64,000 bases of DNA, from contig NZ_LOHS01000088.1 of assembly GCF_001642995.1 (NCBI RefSeq), forward strand, positions 124,001 through 188,000, given 5' to 3'. The DNA comes from Streptomyces jeddahensis (GTDB taxonomy: Bacteria; Actinomycetota; Actinomycetes; Streptomycetales; Streptomycetaceae). Position numbers and translations under genes: made by a program. Under the pieces are notes generated by a model. That model was given only the letters and a program-made list of their open reading frames with translations. It made no database searches and was not told the DNA's origin. Positions 51,301-59,216 of the stretch are shown here, piece after piece. How positions within the stretch are numbered: the first letter of the stretch is position 1; every line of letters starts with the position of its first letter.

Positions 51301-53087
51301 CCGGCCGCAACACCCTCGTACGCAGCGCCCCCACCATCGAGGCGCTCGGCCGTACCGATGTGCTCTGCTTCGACAAGACCGGCACGCTCACCGAAGGGCG
51401 GATCAGCCTCCGGCAGGTGTCCGACGGCCTTGAACGGCGACCGCCCGAGCAGCTGACACCCGCGCTGCGCCGCGTGGTCGCCACGGCAGTCCTCGCGGGT
51501 CCCGCGGGCCCGGCCGCGACGCTCACCCACCCCACCGACCGGGCGATCGCAGCCGGGGCCGAACTGCTGGGCACTACGCCGGTGCTGGCGGCCGGAATGC
51601 CCTCGGCGATCTGGGAACGGGTCGCGGAGCTGCCGTTCGAACCGGGACGCGGCTACCACGCGGTGCTCGGCCGGACCGGCACGCAGGCACGCATCGTCGT
51701 CAAGGGAGCCCCGGAGGTAGTACTGGCCCGCTGCGAGCGGATCCGCAGGAACGACTCCGCCGAGCCGTTCGACGACCGGCTGCGGGCGTGGACCGACGAG
51801 GAGATCGAACGCCATGCCCGGCGCGGCCTGAGGGTCCTCGCGGTCGCCGAGCGCATCCTGCCCGCTGAGTCCGGGCGGAACGAGAGCGCTCTCGTCGACG
51901 AGGACGTCGACGGGCTGTGCCTGCTCGGCCTGCTCGGTCTCGCCGACCCGGTGCGGGCCACCGCCGCCGAAAGCGTCAACCGCCTTGCCGCGGCGGGAGT
52001 ACGGATCGTCATGCTGACCGGCGACCACCCCAGCACCGCCGCCGCGATCGCCGGCGAACTGCAACCAGACGCGGAGCTGCGGATGATGACCGGGGCCGAG
52101 CTCGAAGCCCTCGACGACGACGCCCTCGCCCGGACCCTCCCGGATGTCGCGGTCTTCGCCCGGGTCACCCCGGCCCACAAGGTACGCATCGTCACCGCGC
52201 TGCGCGCGGCAGGGCGGGTCGTCGCCGTCACGGGCGACGGCGCCAACGACGCACCCGCCATCCGCATCGCCGACGTCGGCATCGCCATCGGCTCCCGGGC
52301 GATGCCCGCGGCGCGCGCCGCAGCCGACGTGGTGGTCACCGACGACCGCATCGAGACCATCGTCGACGCCATCGTCGAGGGCCGGGCGATGTGGGGTTCC
52401 GTCCGCAAGGCCCTCGGCATCCTGCTGGGCGGCAACCTAGGCGAGATCGCTTTCACCCTGGCGACCAGCCTGCTGACGGGGCGCAGTGCGCTGAACGCGC
52501 GTCAGCTGCTGCTGGTGAACCTCCTCACGGACATGCTGCCCGCCATGGCCATCGCCGCCCGGCCCCCGGCGGGACGCGCTGAAAGGCTGCTCGCGGAAGG
52601 GCCCGAGGCGTCGCTGGGCAAGGCCCTCACGCGCCACATCCGCCTGCGTGCCACCAACACCGCGGCCGCGGCGGGCACTGCCTGGATCATCGCCCGCATG
52701 ACCGGCACCCGCGCCCGGGCCGACACGGTCTCCCTGGTCGCCCTCGTCGCATCGCAGCTCCTGCAGACGCTCGCGGACGCGGGCCGCGACCCGGTCGTGG
52801 CCGCCGCGGCCGCGGGATCGCTGGCGGTGCTCGTGCTGGTGGTCGCCGTTCCCGGCCTCAGCCAGTTCTTCGGAAGCCGGCCGCTCGGCCCTGCGGGGTG
52901 GACGATCGGCCTGGCAGCGGCAGCCGGATCCGTCCTGCTGCCCGCCGCGTGGCACCGCCTTGCCGCTGCGGGCCCGCAGGCTCGGGTCACCGCCGGCGGC
53001 GGGCGGCCACGGTACGAGGCCGACGGTCGCGCATCGGCGCATCTCATTCCCTCGCAGCGGGCGTCCTCGGAGCAGCGGCCGGTATGA
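48393..53087 (+). CDS. Giant P-type cation-transporting ATPase (CtpI/CtpH-like)
   Basis: At 1564 aa this is far longer than standard P-type ATPases and matches the size class of mycobacterial CtpI and CtpH. The core is intact: SLTGESQPV (T836-S839), the phosphorylation site CFDKTGTLTEGR (D994), MLTGDHPSTAAAIA, and GDGANDAPAIRIADVGIAIG. The last helices have LLLVNLLTDMLPAMAIA. About 650 N-terminal residues include a degenerate heavy-metal-associated-like segment (GVQIEVRNLGRPG) without the CxxC motif, plus a domain with residues resembling a second, non-catalytic ATPase cytoplasmic region. GTG 48393 has GGAGG. The ion is unknown. Confidence 0.9.
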   Translation: MIRSLLTGTVRSLTEAVTTAPAGLTALARLLTTHAARMWETPGGVQIEVRNLGRPGTAQASRDLETGLVGVPGVHRAEVNGTLGCVYVGCDPAETDLEGVDALVSDADAHAGAEAAGAEAADEERRPAAGADAERAPRAVGYPGAPRAAIGAAVQLGASVVAFGVAVVGRTIGIRGLPPALSAAVQLAEATPRVREGVARRVGAAAAETGWAAANLLTTTLMWRPLGVAVATALAWARYAEVQARRRAWHDWAQRLASREGAYRHDAAPAYERPAPLPPGPGDRYANVAVPAALAAYGLTAAGTLSHDRGLALLISATPRGPRFGRESFACAVAQTASRRGALILRPEALRRLDRIDTVVLDARVLATGTWTVGTLIRLQPPGEQPEAAAAGTAGIGEAGVPDVDEIHAWIHELMDDADPSQPQERSGWALRPYATGDTGAPSAELPEEATQLPGRAAELPGEAAASARQWAEEGARVLLVLRHGRPVAVAGLVPQLHPLAEHLVQAARACGRVVLVGGVPGLHRRFGLDEAVPTGGTRTAALVRSLQEEGHGVAVVTTRTRRALGRADLGIGVTTGARQVPWDADIAAPPDVAHLLLSAIPEARRLSRLCARLEAAGALVGATVALAVPRRGAWARARLVADSVTIAGLVAGTWAGWRLRGRPAPVGVERTPWHAMTVRQVMVRLGTSSRGLDHAEAARRRQLEGTERPADAVTLIARVAEELANPLTPILAIGGGISAALGSVVDAVLIGGVLGVDALVGGAQRVGADRAAGRLLEATSARARLRRAGRPGVIDTPADQLVRGDVIELLAGDAVPADCRVVHATGLEVDESSLTGESQPVVKTAAPTAARAVADRTSMLYQGTTVAAGSALAVVVATGAATEAGSAAEAAPAAGAPESGVERRLNALGRWFLPLSIASGVVLFLSDISRMRPLGAALGNAVSLCVAAVPEALPFVATVAELAAARRLSGRNTLVRSAPTIEALGRTDVLCFDKTGTLTEGRISLRQVSDGLERRPPEQLTPALRRVVATAVLAGPAGPAATLTHPTDRAIAAGAELLGTTPVLAAGMPSAIWERVAELPFEPGRGYHAVLGRTGTQARIVVKGAPEVVLARCERIRRNDSAEPFDDRLRAWTDEEIERHARRGLRVLAVAERILPAESGRNESALVDEDVDGLCLLGLLGLADPVRATAAESVNRLAAAGVRIVMLTGDHPSTAAAIAGELQPDAELRMMTGAELEALDDDALARTLPDVAVFARVTPAHKVRIVTALRAAGRVVAVTGDGANDAPAIRIADVGIAIGSRAMPAARAAADVVVTDDRIETIVDAIVEGRAMWGSVRKALGILLGGNLGEIAFTLATSLLTGRSALNARQLLLVNLLTDMLPAMAIAARPPAGRAERLLAEGPEASLGKALTRHIRLRATNTAAAAGTAWIIARMTGTRARADTVSLVALVASQLLQTLADAGRDPVVAAAAAGSLAVLVLVVAVPGLSQFFGSRPLGPAGWTIGLAAAAGSVLLPAAWHRLAAAGPQARVTAGGGRPRYEADGRASAHLIPSQRASSEQRPV

Positions 53088-53122
53088 GCTCCGGTCTCCA
53101 GGCTCACCCGTCTCCAGGCACA

Positions 53123-53153
53123 CCCGTTATTGCGAGTTACTTGCAATAACGGG
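53123..53153. terminator. GC-poor inverted repeat between convergent genes
   Basis: CCCGTTATTGC (53123-53133) pairs perfectly with GCAATAACGGG (53143-53153) around a 9-base loop. It lies 36 bp after the ATPase stop and could end transcription from either side. Its low GC content is odd, so a protein-binding site is possible. The remaining bases to 53373 show no gene. Confidence 0.5.
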
Positions 53154-53373
53154 GGGAGCGAACAAGGATGAGTGCCGGACGGGGCCGGTCCGCCACCGTC
53201 AGCCTTCGGCGAGCGGCGTCCACGCGTCGCGCCCCGCCGATGGGTGGTGATCGTCTTCTCACCCGGCACCCGCCTGACCTCCGGCCGGCCCCGTCCCGCC
53301 GTGCCGCGCAACACGTGGCACCGCGACCACTGCGGCCAGCGGCCGACTGGCAACCAGCCCCGACGACCGGCCC

Positions 53374-55731
53374 TCAGCCATCGCCGTTGACCGATGCCCG
53401 TTGCTGTTCGGCCGCCCACACCGCGATCTGCGCGCGGGAGTTGAAGCCGAGCTTGCTCAGGATGTGCTCGATGTGGCCCTCCGCCGTCCGCTGGGCGATC
53501 ACCAGGGTCGCCGCGATCTCCTTGTTGCTGAGGCCCTGCGCGACCAGCTGGGAGATCTCGGTCTCCCGGGGTGTGAGCGGCGAAGGCGTCTCCGCCTCGT
53601 CGGACGGCTCTGCCGCCGGGAGCCTGTCCTCGAGCGCGTAGGTCAGTGCCTCCTCGTACGAGAGTCCGGCGCCCAGGCTGAAGGCGCTCTCGAAGGCCGA
53701 CTTGCTCTGGGCGCGGCGCGTGATCGCCTCGCACTCCTCGTGGTAGTGCACCAGGTGCCCGTATCCGGACAGGGGAGCGCCGATCGCCTGCCAGATGGTC
53801 TGCAGGACTCCTAGGAGTCCCGCCGCCCGCCGGTACTGCTTCTCGGTGGCCGCGATCCAGGCCAGCACCTCCACGTTGACCCCGACACCGAGCGGATCGT
53901 CGAGCGAGTGGTTGAACGCGAGGCTCTCCTTCTCCAGAGCGGCCGCGCGCTCCGTGTCGCCCTGGCGCCACACCTCGATCCCGAGCGCCATCATCGTGTA
54001 TGCCCGGTGCCAGCCCTCGCCGTAGGCGTCGCAGACCTTGAGCGACTCCTCACCCAGCGCGATGGCGCCCGGTGAGTCACCGGAGAAGGAGTGGGCCAGC
54101 GAGAGGCGGATGAGCGAGAGCGCCAGCCCGACGGGATCGCCGGTGGCGCGATGGCGTGCCACGGCGTCCTTGTAGAGCCTGATGGCGGACTCGATCTCGC
54201 CCCGGTACATGGCGACCATGCCGGAGTAGAGCGCGACGTAGGCGAGGACGGAGTCAAGGCCGAGCCGGGTGCCCAGGTCGCGGGCCTCGTCCAGCATGGC
54301 GGATGCGGCGTCGGTGTCGGACTGGATGATGGCCAGCCAGGAGTCGGTCCACAGTGCGCGGGCCCGGACCTCGGTGGGTTCGGTGCATACGGCTAGCCCC
54401 TCGTCCAGCCAGCGGCGCCCTTCCGCGAGGTAGTAGCTGGTGATCCAGTGGTAGAGGAGGTCGGTGGCGATGCTCAGGCCGACCGGAGCCTCGTCGGGCT
54501 GGGCGAAGCTGTACTCCAGGGCGAGGCGCAGATTGGCGTGCTCGAGCTGGAGGCGCGAGAACCAGGCCACCTGTCCAGGACCGAACAGCTCCGCCCGGGC
54601 GTCCGCCGCCAGCCGGCGGTAGTAGTCACGGTGCCGCCGCAGCTGGGCCGCCTCCTCGCCGGACTCGGCGAGCTTCTCCCTGCCGAACTGCCGGAGGGTT
54701 TCCAGCATGTGGTAGCGCACTCCCGAGGAGGGTTCCTCGCGGAGCAGCACCGACTTGTCCACCAGCCCGGTTACCAGGTCCAAGACCTCTTCGTCGGCGA
54801 TGCCGTCCCCGGCACAGACCGCTTCGGCCGCCTGCAGATCGAGGCTCCCGGCGAACACCGAGATCCGGGCCCACAGCAGCTGCTCCCGGTCGGTGCAGAG
54901 GTCGTAGCTCCAGGCGATCAGGGCCCGCAGCGTCTGATGACGCGGCAGCACGGCCCTCGACCCCGTGGTCAGCAGCCGGAACTGGTTGTCCAGCCGGTCG
55001 AGGAGCTGCTGCACGGAGAGCGCTCTCAGCCGTACCGCCGCCAGCTCGATGGCCAGCGGAATACCGTCCAGCCTGCGGCACACCTGCTCCACCGCGTCAC
55101 GGTTGGCCTCGGTGACGGCGAATCCGGGCAGGATCGCCCCGCCACGGTCCACGAAGAGCCGCACCGCGTCGCACTGGGCCAGGGCGGCGGCGGACAGCCG
55201 GCGGCCCGCGGAGTCCGGCAGCGCCAGCGTCGGTACGGGCAGGGTCTGCTCGCAGGCGATGCCCAGAGGCTGCCTGCTGGTGGCCAGGACGCGCAGCCCG
55301 GGCGCTTCCCGCAGCAGGCGGTCGGTGAGCAGCGCGCAGTCGTCCACCATGTGCTCGCAGTTGTCCAGCACCAGCAGAGCCTGCTTGTCCCGCAGGTGTT
55401 CGGTGAGGACGTCGATGGCCTGCCGGGACGAGTGGTCCCGGATCTCCAGCGCCTCGGCGACGCTCTGGACGAGCAGGTCCGGACTGCCCAGCGCGGCGAG
55501 TTCCACGAGCCATACGCCGTCGGGGAACGCCCTGCGCACATCGTCGGCGACGCGCAGCGCCAGCCTGGTCTTGCCGACCCCGCCGACCCCGGTGAGCGTC
55601 ACCAGCCGCGATGTGCCCAGCATTCTCTTCACGTCGGCCGCCTCGTGCCGACGTCCCACGAAACTGGTCACCTCGGCCGGGAGCCTGCCTGGCTGTGCGC
55701 CCGCCGAGGTGTTCGTCGCCGCCGCGCCCAT
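53374..55731 (-). CDS. NB-ARC/TPR transcriptional regulator with C-terminal LuxR domain
   Basis: The 785-aa protein has an NB-ARC-type ATPase (TLTGVGGVGKTRLALRVADD P-loop near residue 50, ALLVLDNCEHM Walker B, LATSRQPLG sensor), a long TPR-like region with AIRLYKDAVARHRATG, and a C-terminal LuxR helix-turn-helix (PLTPRETEISQLVAQGLSNK). This is the LAL/AfsR-like layout of ligand-gated activators in Streptomyces. GAGG lies six bases before the ATG. It is divergent from a paralogue that shares the first two parts but lacks the DNA-binding domain. Confidence 0.92.
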   Translation of the reverse strand: MGAAATNTSAGAQPGRLPAEVTSFVGRRHEAADVKRMLGTSRLVTLTGVGGVGKTRLALRVADDVRRAFPDGVWLVELAALGSPDLLVQSVAEALEIRDHSSRQAIDVLTEHLRDKQALLVLDNCEHMVDDCALLTDRLLREAPGLRVLATSRQPLGIACEQTLPVPTLALPDSAGRRLSAAALAQCDAVRLFVDRGGAILPGFAVTEANRDAVEQVCRRLDGIPLAIELAAVRLRALSVQQLLDRLDNQFRLLTTGSRAVLPRHQTLRALIAWSYDLCTDREQLLWARISVFAGSLDLQAAEAVCAGDGIADEEVLDLVTGLVDKSVLLREEPSSGVRYHMLETLRQFGREKLAESGEEAAQLRRHRDYYRRLAADARAELFGPGQVAWFSRLQLEHANLRLALEYSFAQPDEAPVGLSIATDLLYHWITSYYLAEGRRWLDEGLAVCTEPTEVRARALWTDSWLAIIQSDTDAASAMLDEARDLGTRLGLDSVLAYVALYSGMVAMYRGEIESAIRLYKDAVARHRATGDPVGLALSLIRLSLAHSFSGDSPGAIALGEESLKVCDAYGEGWHRAYTMMALGIEVWRQGDTERAAALEKESLAFNHSLDDPLGVGVNVEVLAWIAATEKQYRRAAGLLGVLQTIWQAIGAPLSGYGHLVHYHEECEAITRRAQSKSAFESAFSLGAGLSYEEALTYALEDRLPAAEPSDEAETPSPLTPRETEISQLVAQGLSNKEIAATLVIAQRTAEGHIEHILSKLGFNSRAQIAVWAAEQQRASVNGDG

Positions 55732-55855
55732 GAATGCCTCGAATCAGCCCCGGTCAGCGGCTTTTCACCCGCTCGGACCGGGCCGACACCTCAAGGCTAT
55801 GCCCGGGCCGCCCCGTACGCACCGCGCTGGGAGGCATCTCTCCAGGCGGCCGCGG

Positions 55856-55898
55856 CATTTGACCTGCATTTGACCGGTTCGGTGGCCGGACCTAGCGT
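55856..55898 (+). promoter_or_regulatory. Promoter with 11-bp-spaced direct repeats, leaderless start
   Basis: CATTTGACC is repeated at 55856-55864 and 55867-55875 (11-bp period). The second copy contains TTGACC, which is 17 bp from TAGCGT (55893-55898), a good Streptomyces promoter. Transcription would begin within about two bases of the ATG at 55908. Confidence 0.65.
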
Positions 55899-55907
55899 GA
55901 GAACACT

Positions 55908-58016
55908 ATGGCGGCGGAGCACGCGCCGACGCGGCACAGGGGCAACCTCCCCGGCGAACCCGATCTTGTCGGCCGCCGACAGGAGCTGTCCGAGGCCGGG
56001 AGGCTGCTCGCCGACGTGCGTCTGCTGACCCTCACCGGCGTCGCAGGCGTCGGCAAGACCCGGCTGGCGCGCCGCGTCGCCGACCAGGTCCGCGCGGCCT
56101 TCCCGGACGGCGTATGGCTGGTCGAACTCGCGCCGCTGGACAACGAGGGCCTGCTGCCGCAGACGGTCGCGGGCGCACTCGGACTCCGGTACCAGGCCGC
56201 GCCGCACCCGACGCAGCTGCTCGTCGACCACCTGCGGGACAAGCGGGCCCTGCTGGTGCTTGACAACTGCGAGCACCTGCTGACGGGCTGCGCGCTGCTC
56301 ACCGACCGCCTGCTGCGGGAGGCGCCCCGGCTCCGGGTCCTGGTCACCAGCCGCCAGCCACTGCGGCTGGACGGCGAGTCGGTGATGACCGTCGAACCCC
56401 TGCCGGTGCCCGCGCCGGACCTGGCGTACTCCCCGGAACGCCTTGCCGACCATGCGGCGGTGCGGCTCTTCGCACTGCGGGCCGGGCAGGCGGTACAAGG
56501 GTTCGTACTGGGCCCTGAGAACCTCGACTACGTGGTGCGGCTCTGCAGACGTCTCGACGGCCTTCCGCTGGCCATCGAACTGGCCGCCGTCGGGCTGCGG
56601 ACGCTCACCGCCGAGCAGATCCTGCACCGGCTGGACCAGCGGCTGGAGCCCGCGCGAGGCATCACCGCCGCGGCGCCGCCGCGACACGAGACCCTGACCG
56701 CGGCCATCGACTGGAGCTTCGACCTGTGCTCCCCGGGCGAGCGGGCGCTCTGGGCGCGGGTGTCGGTGTTCGCCGGGTCCTTCGACCTGGAGGCCGCGGA
56801 AGAGGTCTGCTCCGGCGACGGCATCGCCCGCGACGACGTCCTCGACCTGGTGGCAGGACTGGTCGACAAATCGATCCTGGTCCGGCAGGAGGAGGGCGAT
56901 CGGGTGCGGTACCGGCTGCTGGAGACCATCCGGCAGTACGGGGCGGACCGCCTCGCCGGGCTCGGTCTCGCGCCGGCACTGCAGCGGCGCCACCGGGACT
57001 GGTACCACCGGCTGGCCTGCCGGGCGGAGGAGGAGTGGCTGAGCCCGCGCCAGGAGCAGTGGCTGGCCCGGCTGCGCAGCGAGCACGCCAACCTCCGGGC
57101 CGCCCTGGACTTCTCCTGCGCGGATCCCGCCCAGGCCGGGCCGGGTCTTGAGATCGCCGCGGCGCTGTGGCCGCACTGGATCTGCGGCGGACACCTCAGC
57201 GAGGGCCGCCACTGGCTCGGCCGGCTGCTGCGGCTCGCACCCGATGCGACTGTGGCCCGCGGCCGGGCGCTGTGGGTGGACGCCTGGCTGGCGACGGCCC
57301 AGGGCGACACCGCGTCGGCGCGGCCGCGGCTTGCGCAGTGCTGGTCGCTGGCGCTCCACCTCGACCATCCCCCCACCCGGACCCGGTGCACGCAGCACCT
57401 GGGTGCCCTCGCCCTGTACGAGGGTGACTTCCCGCGGGCCGGGCGCCTCCTGCAGGAGGCGCTGGCCGGCCACCGGGCGGCCGGTGACCGCAACGGCGTG
57501 ATGACCTGTCTCTACCACCTCACCATGGCCTGCGCCCTCTACGGCGATTACCGGGCCGCCCTCTTCGGCGAGGAGTGCCTGGCGCTGTGCGAGGCGGCAG
57601 GCGCCCAGTGGTCCCGCTCGTACGCGCTGTGGGCGCTGGGGCTGTACAGCTGGCGCCAGGGCGAGGCGCGGCGCGGGACCGAGCTTGTGCGTGACGCTCT
57701 GCGCACCCGGTGGGCCGTGCAGGACGGATGGGGTATGGCGCAGTGCCTGGAGGTGCTGGCCTGGTTCGCCGCCTCGTCGGGGCAGCCGGAGGCCAGCGCC
57801 CGGATGCTGGGCTCGGCGGCCGCGATGTGGCGTTCGATCGGCACGTCGCCGTCCGGGTTCCGGCATCTGGCGGCCGGGCACGAGCAGACCGCGGCGCGGC
57901 TGCGCGGCGACCTCGGCGAGCAGGCGTACGAGGACGCGTTCAGGGCGGGGGCCGGGCTGGCGCCGGACGCGGCCGTCGGACACGCGCTGCACGATCCCGC
58001 TCCCACGCACGCGTGA
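55908..58016 (+). CDS. NB-ARC/TPR ATPase paralogue lacking a DNA-binding domain
   Basis: The 702-aa protein closely parallels the divergent regulator: LTGVAGVGKTRLARRVADQ (P-loop), ALLVLDNCEHLLTGCALLTD, LVTSRQPLR, and a TPR-like half ending EQAYEDAFRAGAGLAPDAAV. The C-terminus stops where the neighbour continues into LuxR, and no other DNA-binding domain is visible. No Shine-Dalgarno sequence precedes the ATG, consistent with the leaderless promoter. It may act as a partner, a sensor or an antagonist of the divergent LuxR protein. Confidence 0.9.
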   Translation: MAAEHAPTRHRGNLPGEPDLVGRRQELSEAGRLLADVRLLTLTGVAGVGKTRLARRVADQVRAAFPDGVWLVELAPLDNEGLLPQTVAGALGLRYQAAPHPTQLLVDHLRDKRALLVLDNCEHLLTGCALLTDRLLREAPRLRVLVTSRQPLRLDGESVMTVEPLPVPAPDLAYSPERLADHAAVRLFALRAGQAVQGFVLGPENLDYVVRLCRRLDGLPLAIELAAVGLRTLTAEQILHRLDQRLEPARGITAAAPPRHETLTAAIDWSFDLCSPGERALWARVSVFAGSFDLEAAEEVCSGDGIARDDVLDLVAGLVDKSILVRQEEGDRVRYRLLETIRQYGADRLAGLGLAPALQRRHRDWYHRLACRAEEEWLSPRQEQWLARLRSEHANLRAALDFSCADPAQAGPGLEIAAALWPHWICGGHLSEGRHWLGRLLRLAPDATVARGRALWVDAWLATAQGDTASARPRLAQCWSLALHLDHPPTRTRCTQHLGALALYEGDFPRAGRLLQEALAGHRAAGDRNGVMTCLYHLTMACALYGDYRAALFGEECLALCEAAGAQWSRSYALWALGLYSWRQGEARRGTELVRDALRTRWAVQDGWGMAQCLEVLAWFAASSGQPEASARMLGSAAAMWRSIGTSPSGFRHLAAGHEQTAARLRGDLGEQAYEDAFRAGAGLAPDAAVGHALHDPAPTHA

Positions 58017-58253
58017 TGCTCCGGCGGACGCCGCCTTGATCGTACGAGCCCTTCGGCAACCGGATGCCCCGCACCCATGCCTGAGGGCGATCGCCGCATC
58101 ACTCCACGTCGACAACGGTGGATCTACCCATAGCGGGTCAGGTACCCATTCGGGGATTTCTCCCCTCCCCATGGCTCCGCGGTGCGGACGATCCTGACTG
58201 GGTTCCTGGAAGATTCCGTCGCCGGCCGGCGGAGGACCACGAAGGCCCGTTCC

Positions 58254-58448
58254 ATGTGCGACCACCGACCCCCGTGCCCACGCGCCGACGCCCCCGACCA
58301 CGGCTCGGCACGCATGGTGGCCTCCCATCCGGAGCAGGGCTGGAGCCTGCTGTGCAACGGCGTGGTGGTCTTCACCGACGACGGCGAGATCCAACCCGAC
58401 GGACGCGTCATCCCGGCCCCTCGGACGCATCACGGACCGACAGCATGA
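58254..58448 (+). CDS. DUF5999 small protein
   Basis: The 64-aa protein starts MCDHRPPCPRADAPDHGSAR and contains SHPEQGWSLLCNGVVVF and a C-terminal GEIQPDGRVIPAP, the pattern of DUF5999, a Streptomyces-restricted family of unknown role. The three cysteines and two histidines could bind metal. ATG 58254 has GAAGG at suitable spacing. The stop overlaps the next gene (ATGA), a conserved-looking pairing. The upstream 237 bp show only a TACCCAT direct repeat (58125, 58143). Confidence 0.85.
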   Translation: MCDHRPPCPRADAPDHGSARMVASHPEQGWSLLCNGVVVFTDDGEIQPDGRVIPAPRTHHGPTA

Positions 58449-58903
58449 ACTCGGCACTCACCATCGCACCGCGTCCCCGCACCCCGCAGCGTGGCCCGGC
58501 CCCCGAGTGGGCCGCCTGCGGGGCCACCTGGGTGCTGCGGCACGACCCGTCGTCGGTACGCAGGGCGCGCCGTCTGGCCGTCGCCCAGCTGGCGCTCTGG
58601 TCGCTCGGCGAGTACATCGAGGACGCGGAGCTGCTGGTCAGCGAGCTGGTCACCAACGCGCTGCGCCACACGCGCGGGCCGATCCGGCTCACGCTCTCGC
58701 TGCACCCCGCGGGCGGTGGACTGCGCTGCGAGGTCGAGGACGGCGATCCCACCCCGCCCCGCGTGCGACACGCTTCGGAGGAGGACGAGTGCGGGCGGGG
58801 ACTGCACCTGCTGGAGCTGCTCTCCCACTGCTGGGGCAGTAGGACGACGGCCGTGGGCAAGGTCGTGTGGTTCGACCTGCTCGCGGGCGCCGCTGCCGCC
58901 TAG
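58445..58903 (+). CDS. HATPase_c regulatory kinase (RsbW/SpoIIAB-like)
   Basis: The 152-aa protein is a single GHKL ATPase: RRARRLAVAQLALWSL at the start, the N-box ELLVSELVTNALRHT, a G1-like VEDGDPTPPRV, and CGRGLHLLELLSHCWG for the lid. This is the anti-sigma-factor-kinase type that is very abundant in Streptomyces. No sigma or anti-anti-sigma gene is adjacent. Coupled to the DUF5999 gene by an ATGA overlap, so that small protein may be its partner. Confidence 0.9.
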   Translation: MNSALTIAPRPRTPQRGPAPEWAACGATWVLRHDPSSVRRARRLAVAQLALWSLGEYIEDAELLVSELVTNALRHTRGPIRLTLSLHPAGGGLRCEVEDGDPTPPRVRHASEEDECGRGLHLLELLSHCWGSRTTAVGKVVWFDLLAGAAAA

Positions 58904-59216
58904 GGAGCCCGTACGGAAGGGAGTCGCGATTGATCGCGGATTCGGACGGCACGCGTAGCGAAGGGAGATGCGATTGGAGCGACCCGTACGGCACGTAGGC
59001 CCGACGAAGGGAGATGCCCTTGGCGGACACGATGCTCAGGCCCACACAGCGACGCCCATAGGCCCGGAGACCGAAGGCTGACAACCCTCACCGCAGCCTC
59101 CGCCTCCGGGCCCCCTTGTGCCCGAACGCGCTCCCGCCGGCGTTGGCGGAGGCCGTGCGTCCGCTCGGGACCGATGTGATCATGGGAGGGACGACGAGCG
59201 GGCAGGGATGCTGACC
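58904..59216. other. Repeat-bearing gap before the FUSC gene
   Basis: No gene is supported in these 313 bases. The left half holds three imperfect copies of a GAAGGGAG-containing unit (see the repeat at 58915-59021). The right half carries the leader and promoter area of the FUSC-type gene, without a clear motif. Confidence 0.6.
58915..59021. repeat. Three imperfect copies of a GAAGGGAGATGCGATTG repeat
   Basis: Units lie at 58915-58932 (GGAAGGGAGTCGCGATTG), 58958-58976 (GCGAAGGGAGATGCGATTG) and 59003-59021 (last bases diverged), with periods of 43 and 45 bp. The stretches between also match in part (GGACGGCACG and GTACGGCACG). Confidence 0.7.

Noticed and set aside
53168..53390. Small plus-strand frames after the P-type ATPase
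   Set aside because: Arginine/proline-rich without a ribosome site, and overlapping the end of the LuxR-type gene antisense; no support.
55797..58457. 886-aa minus-strand open frame
   Set aside because: It is antisense to the NB-ARC paralogue with intact P-loop and Walker motifs; it is a high-GC shadow.
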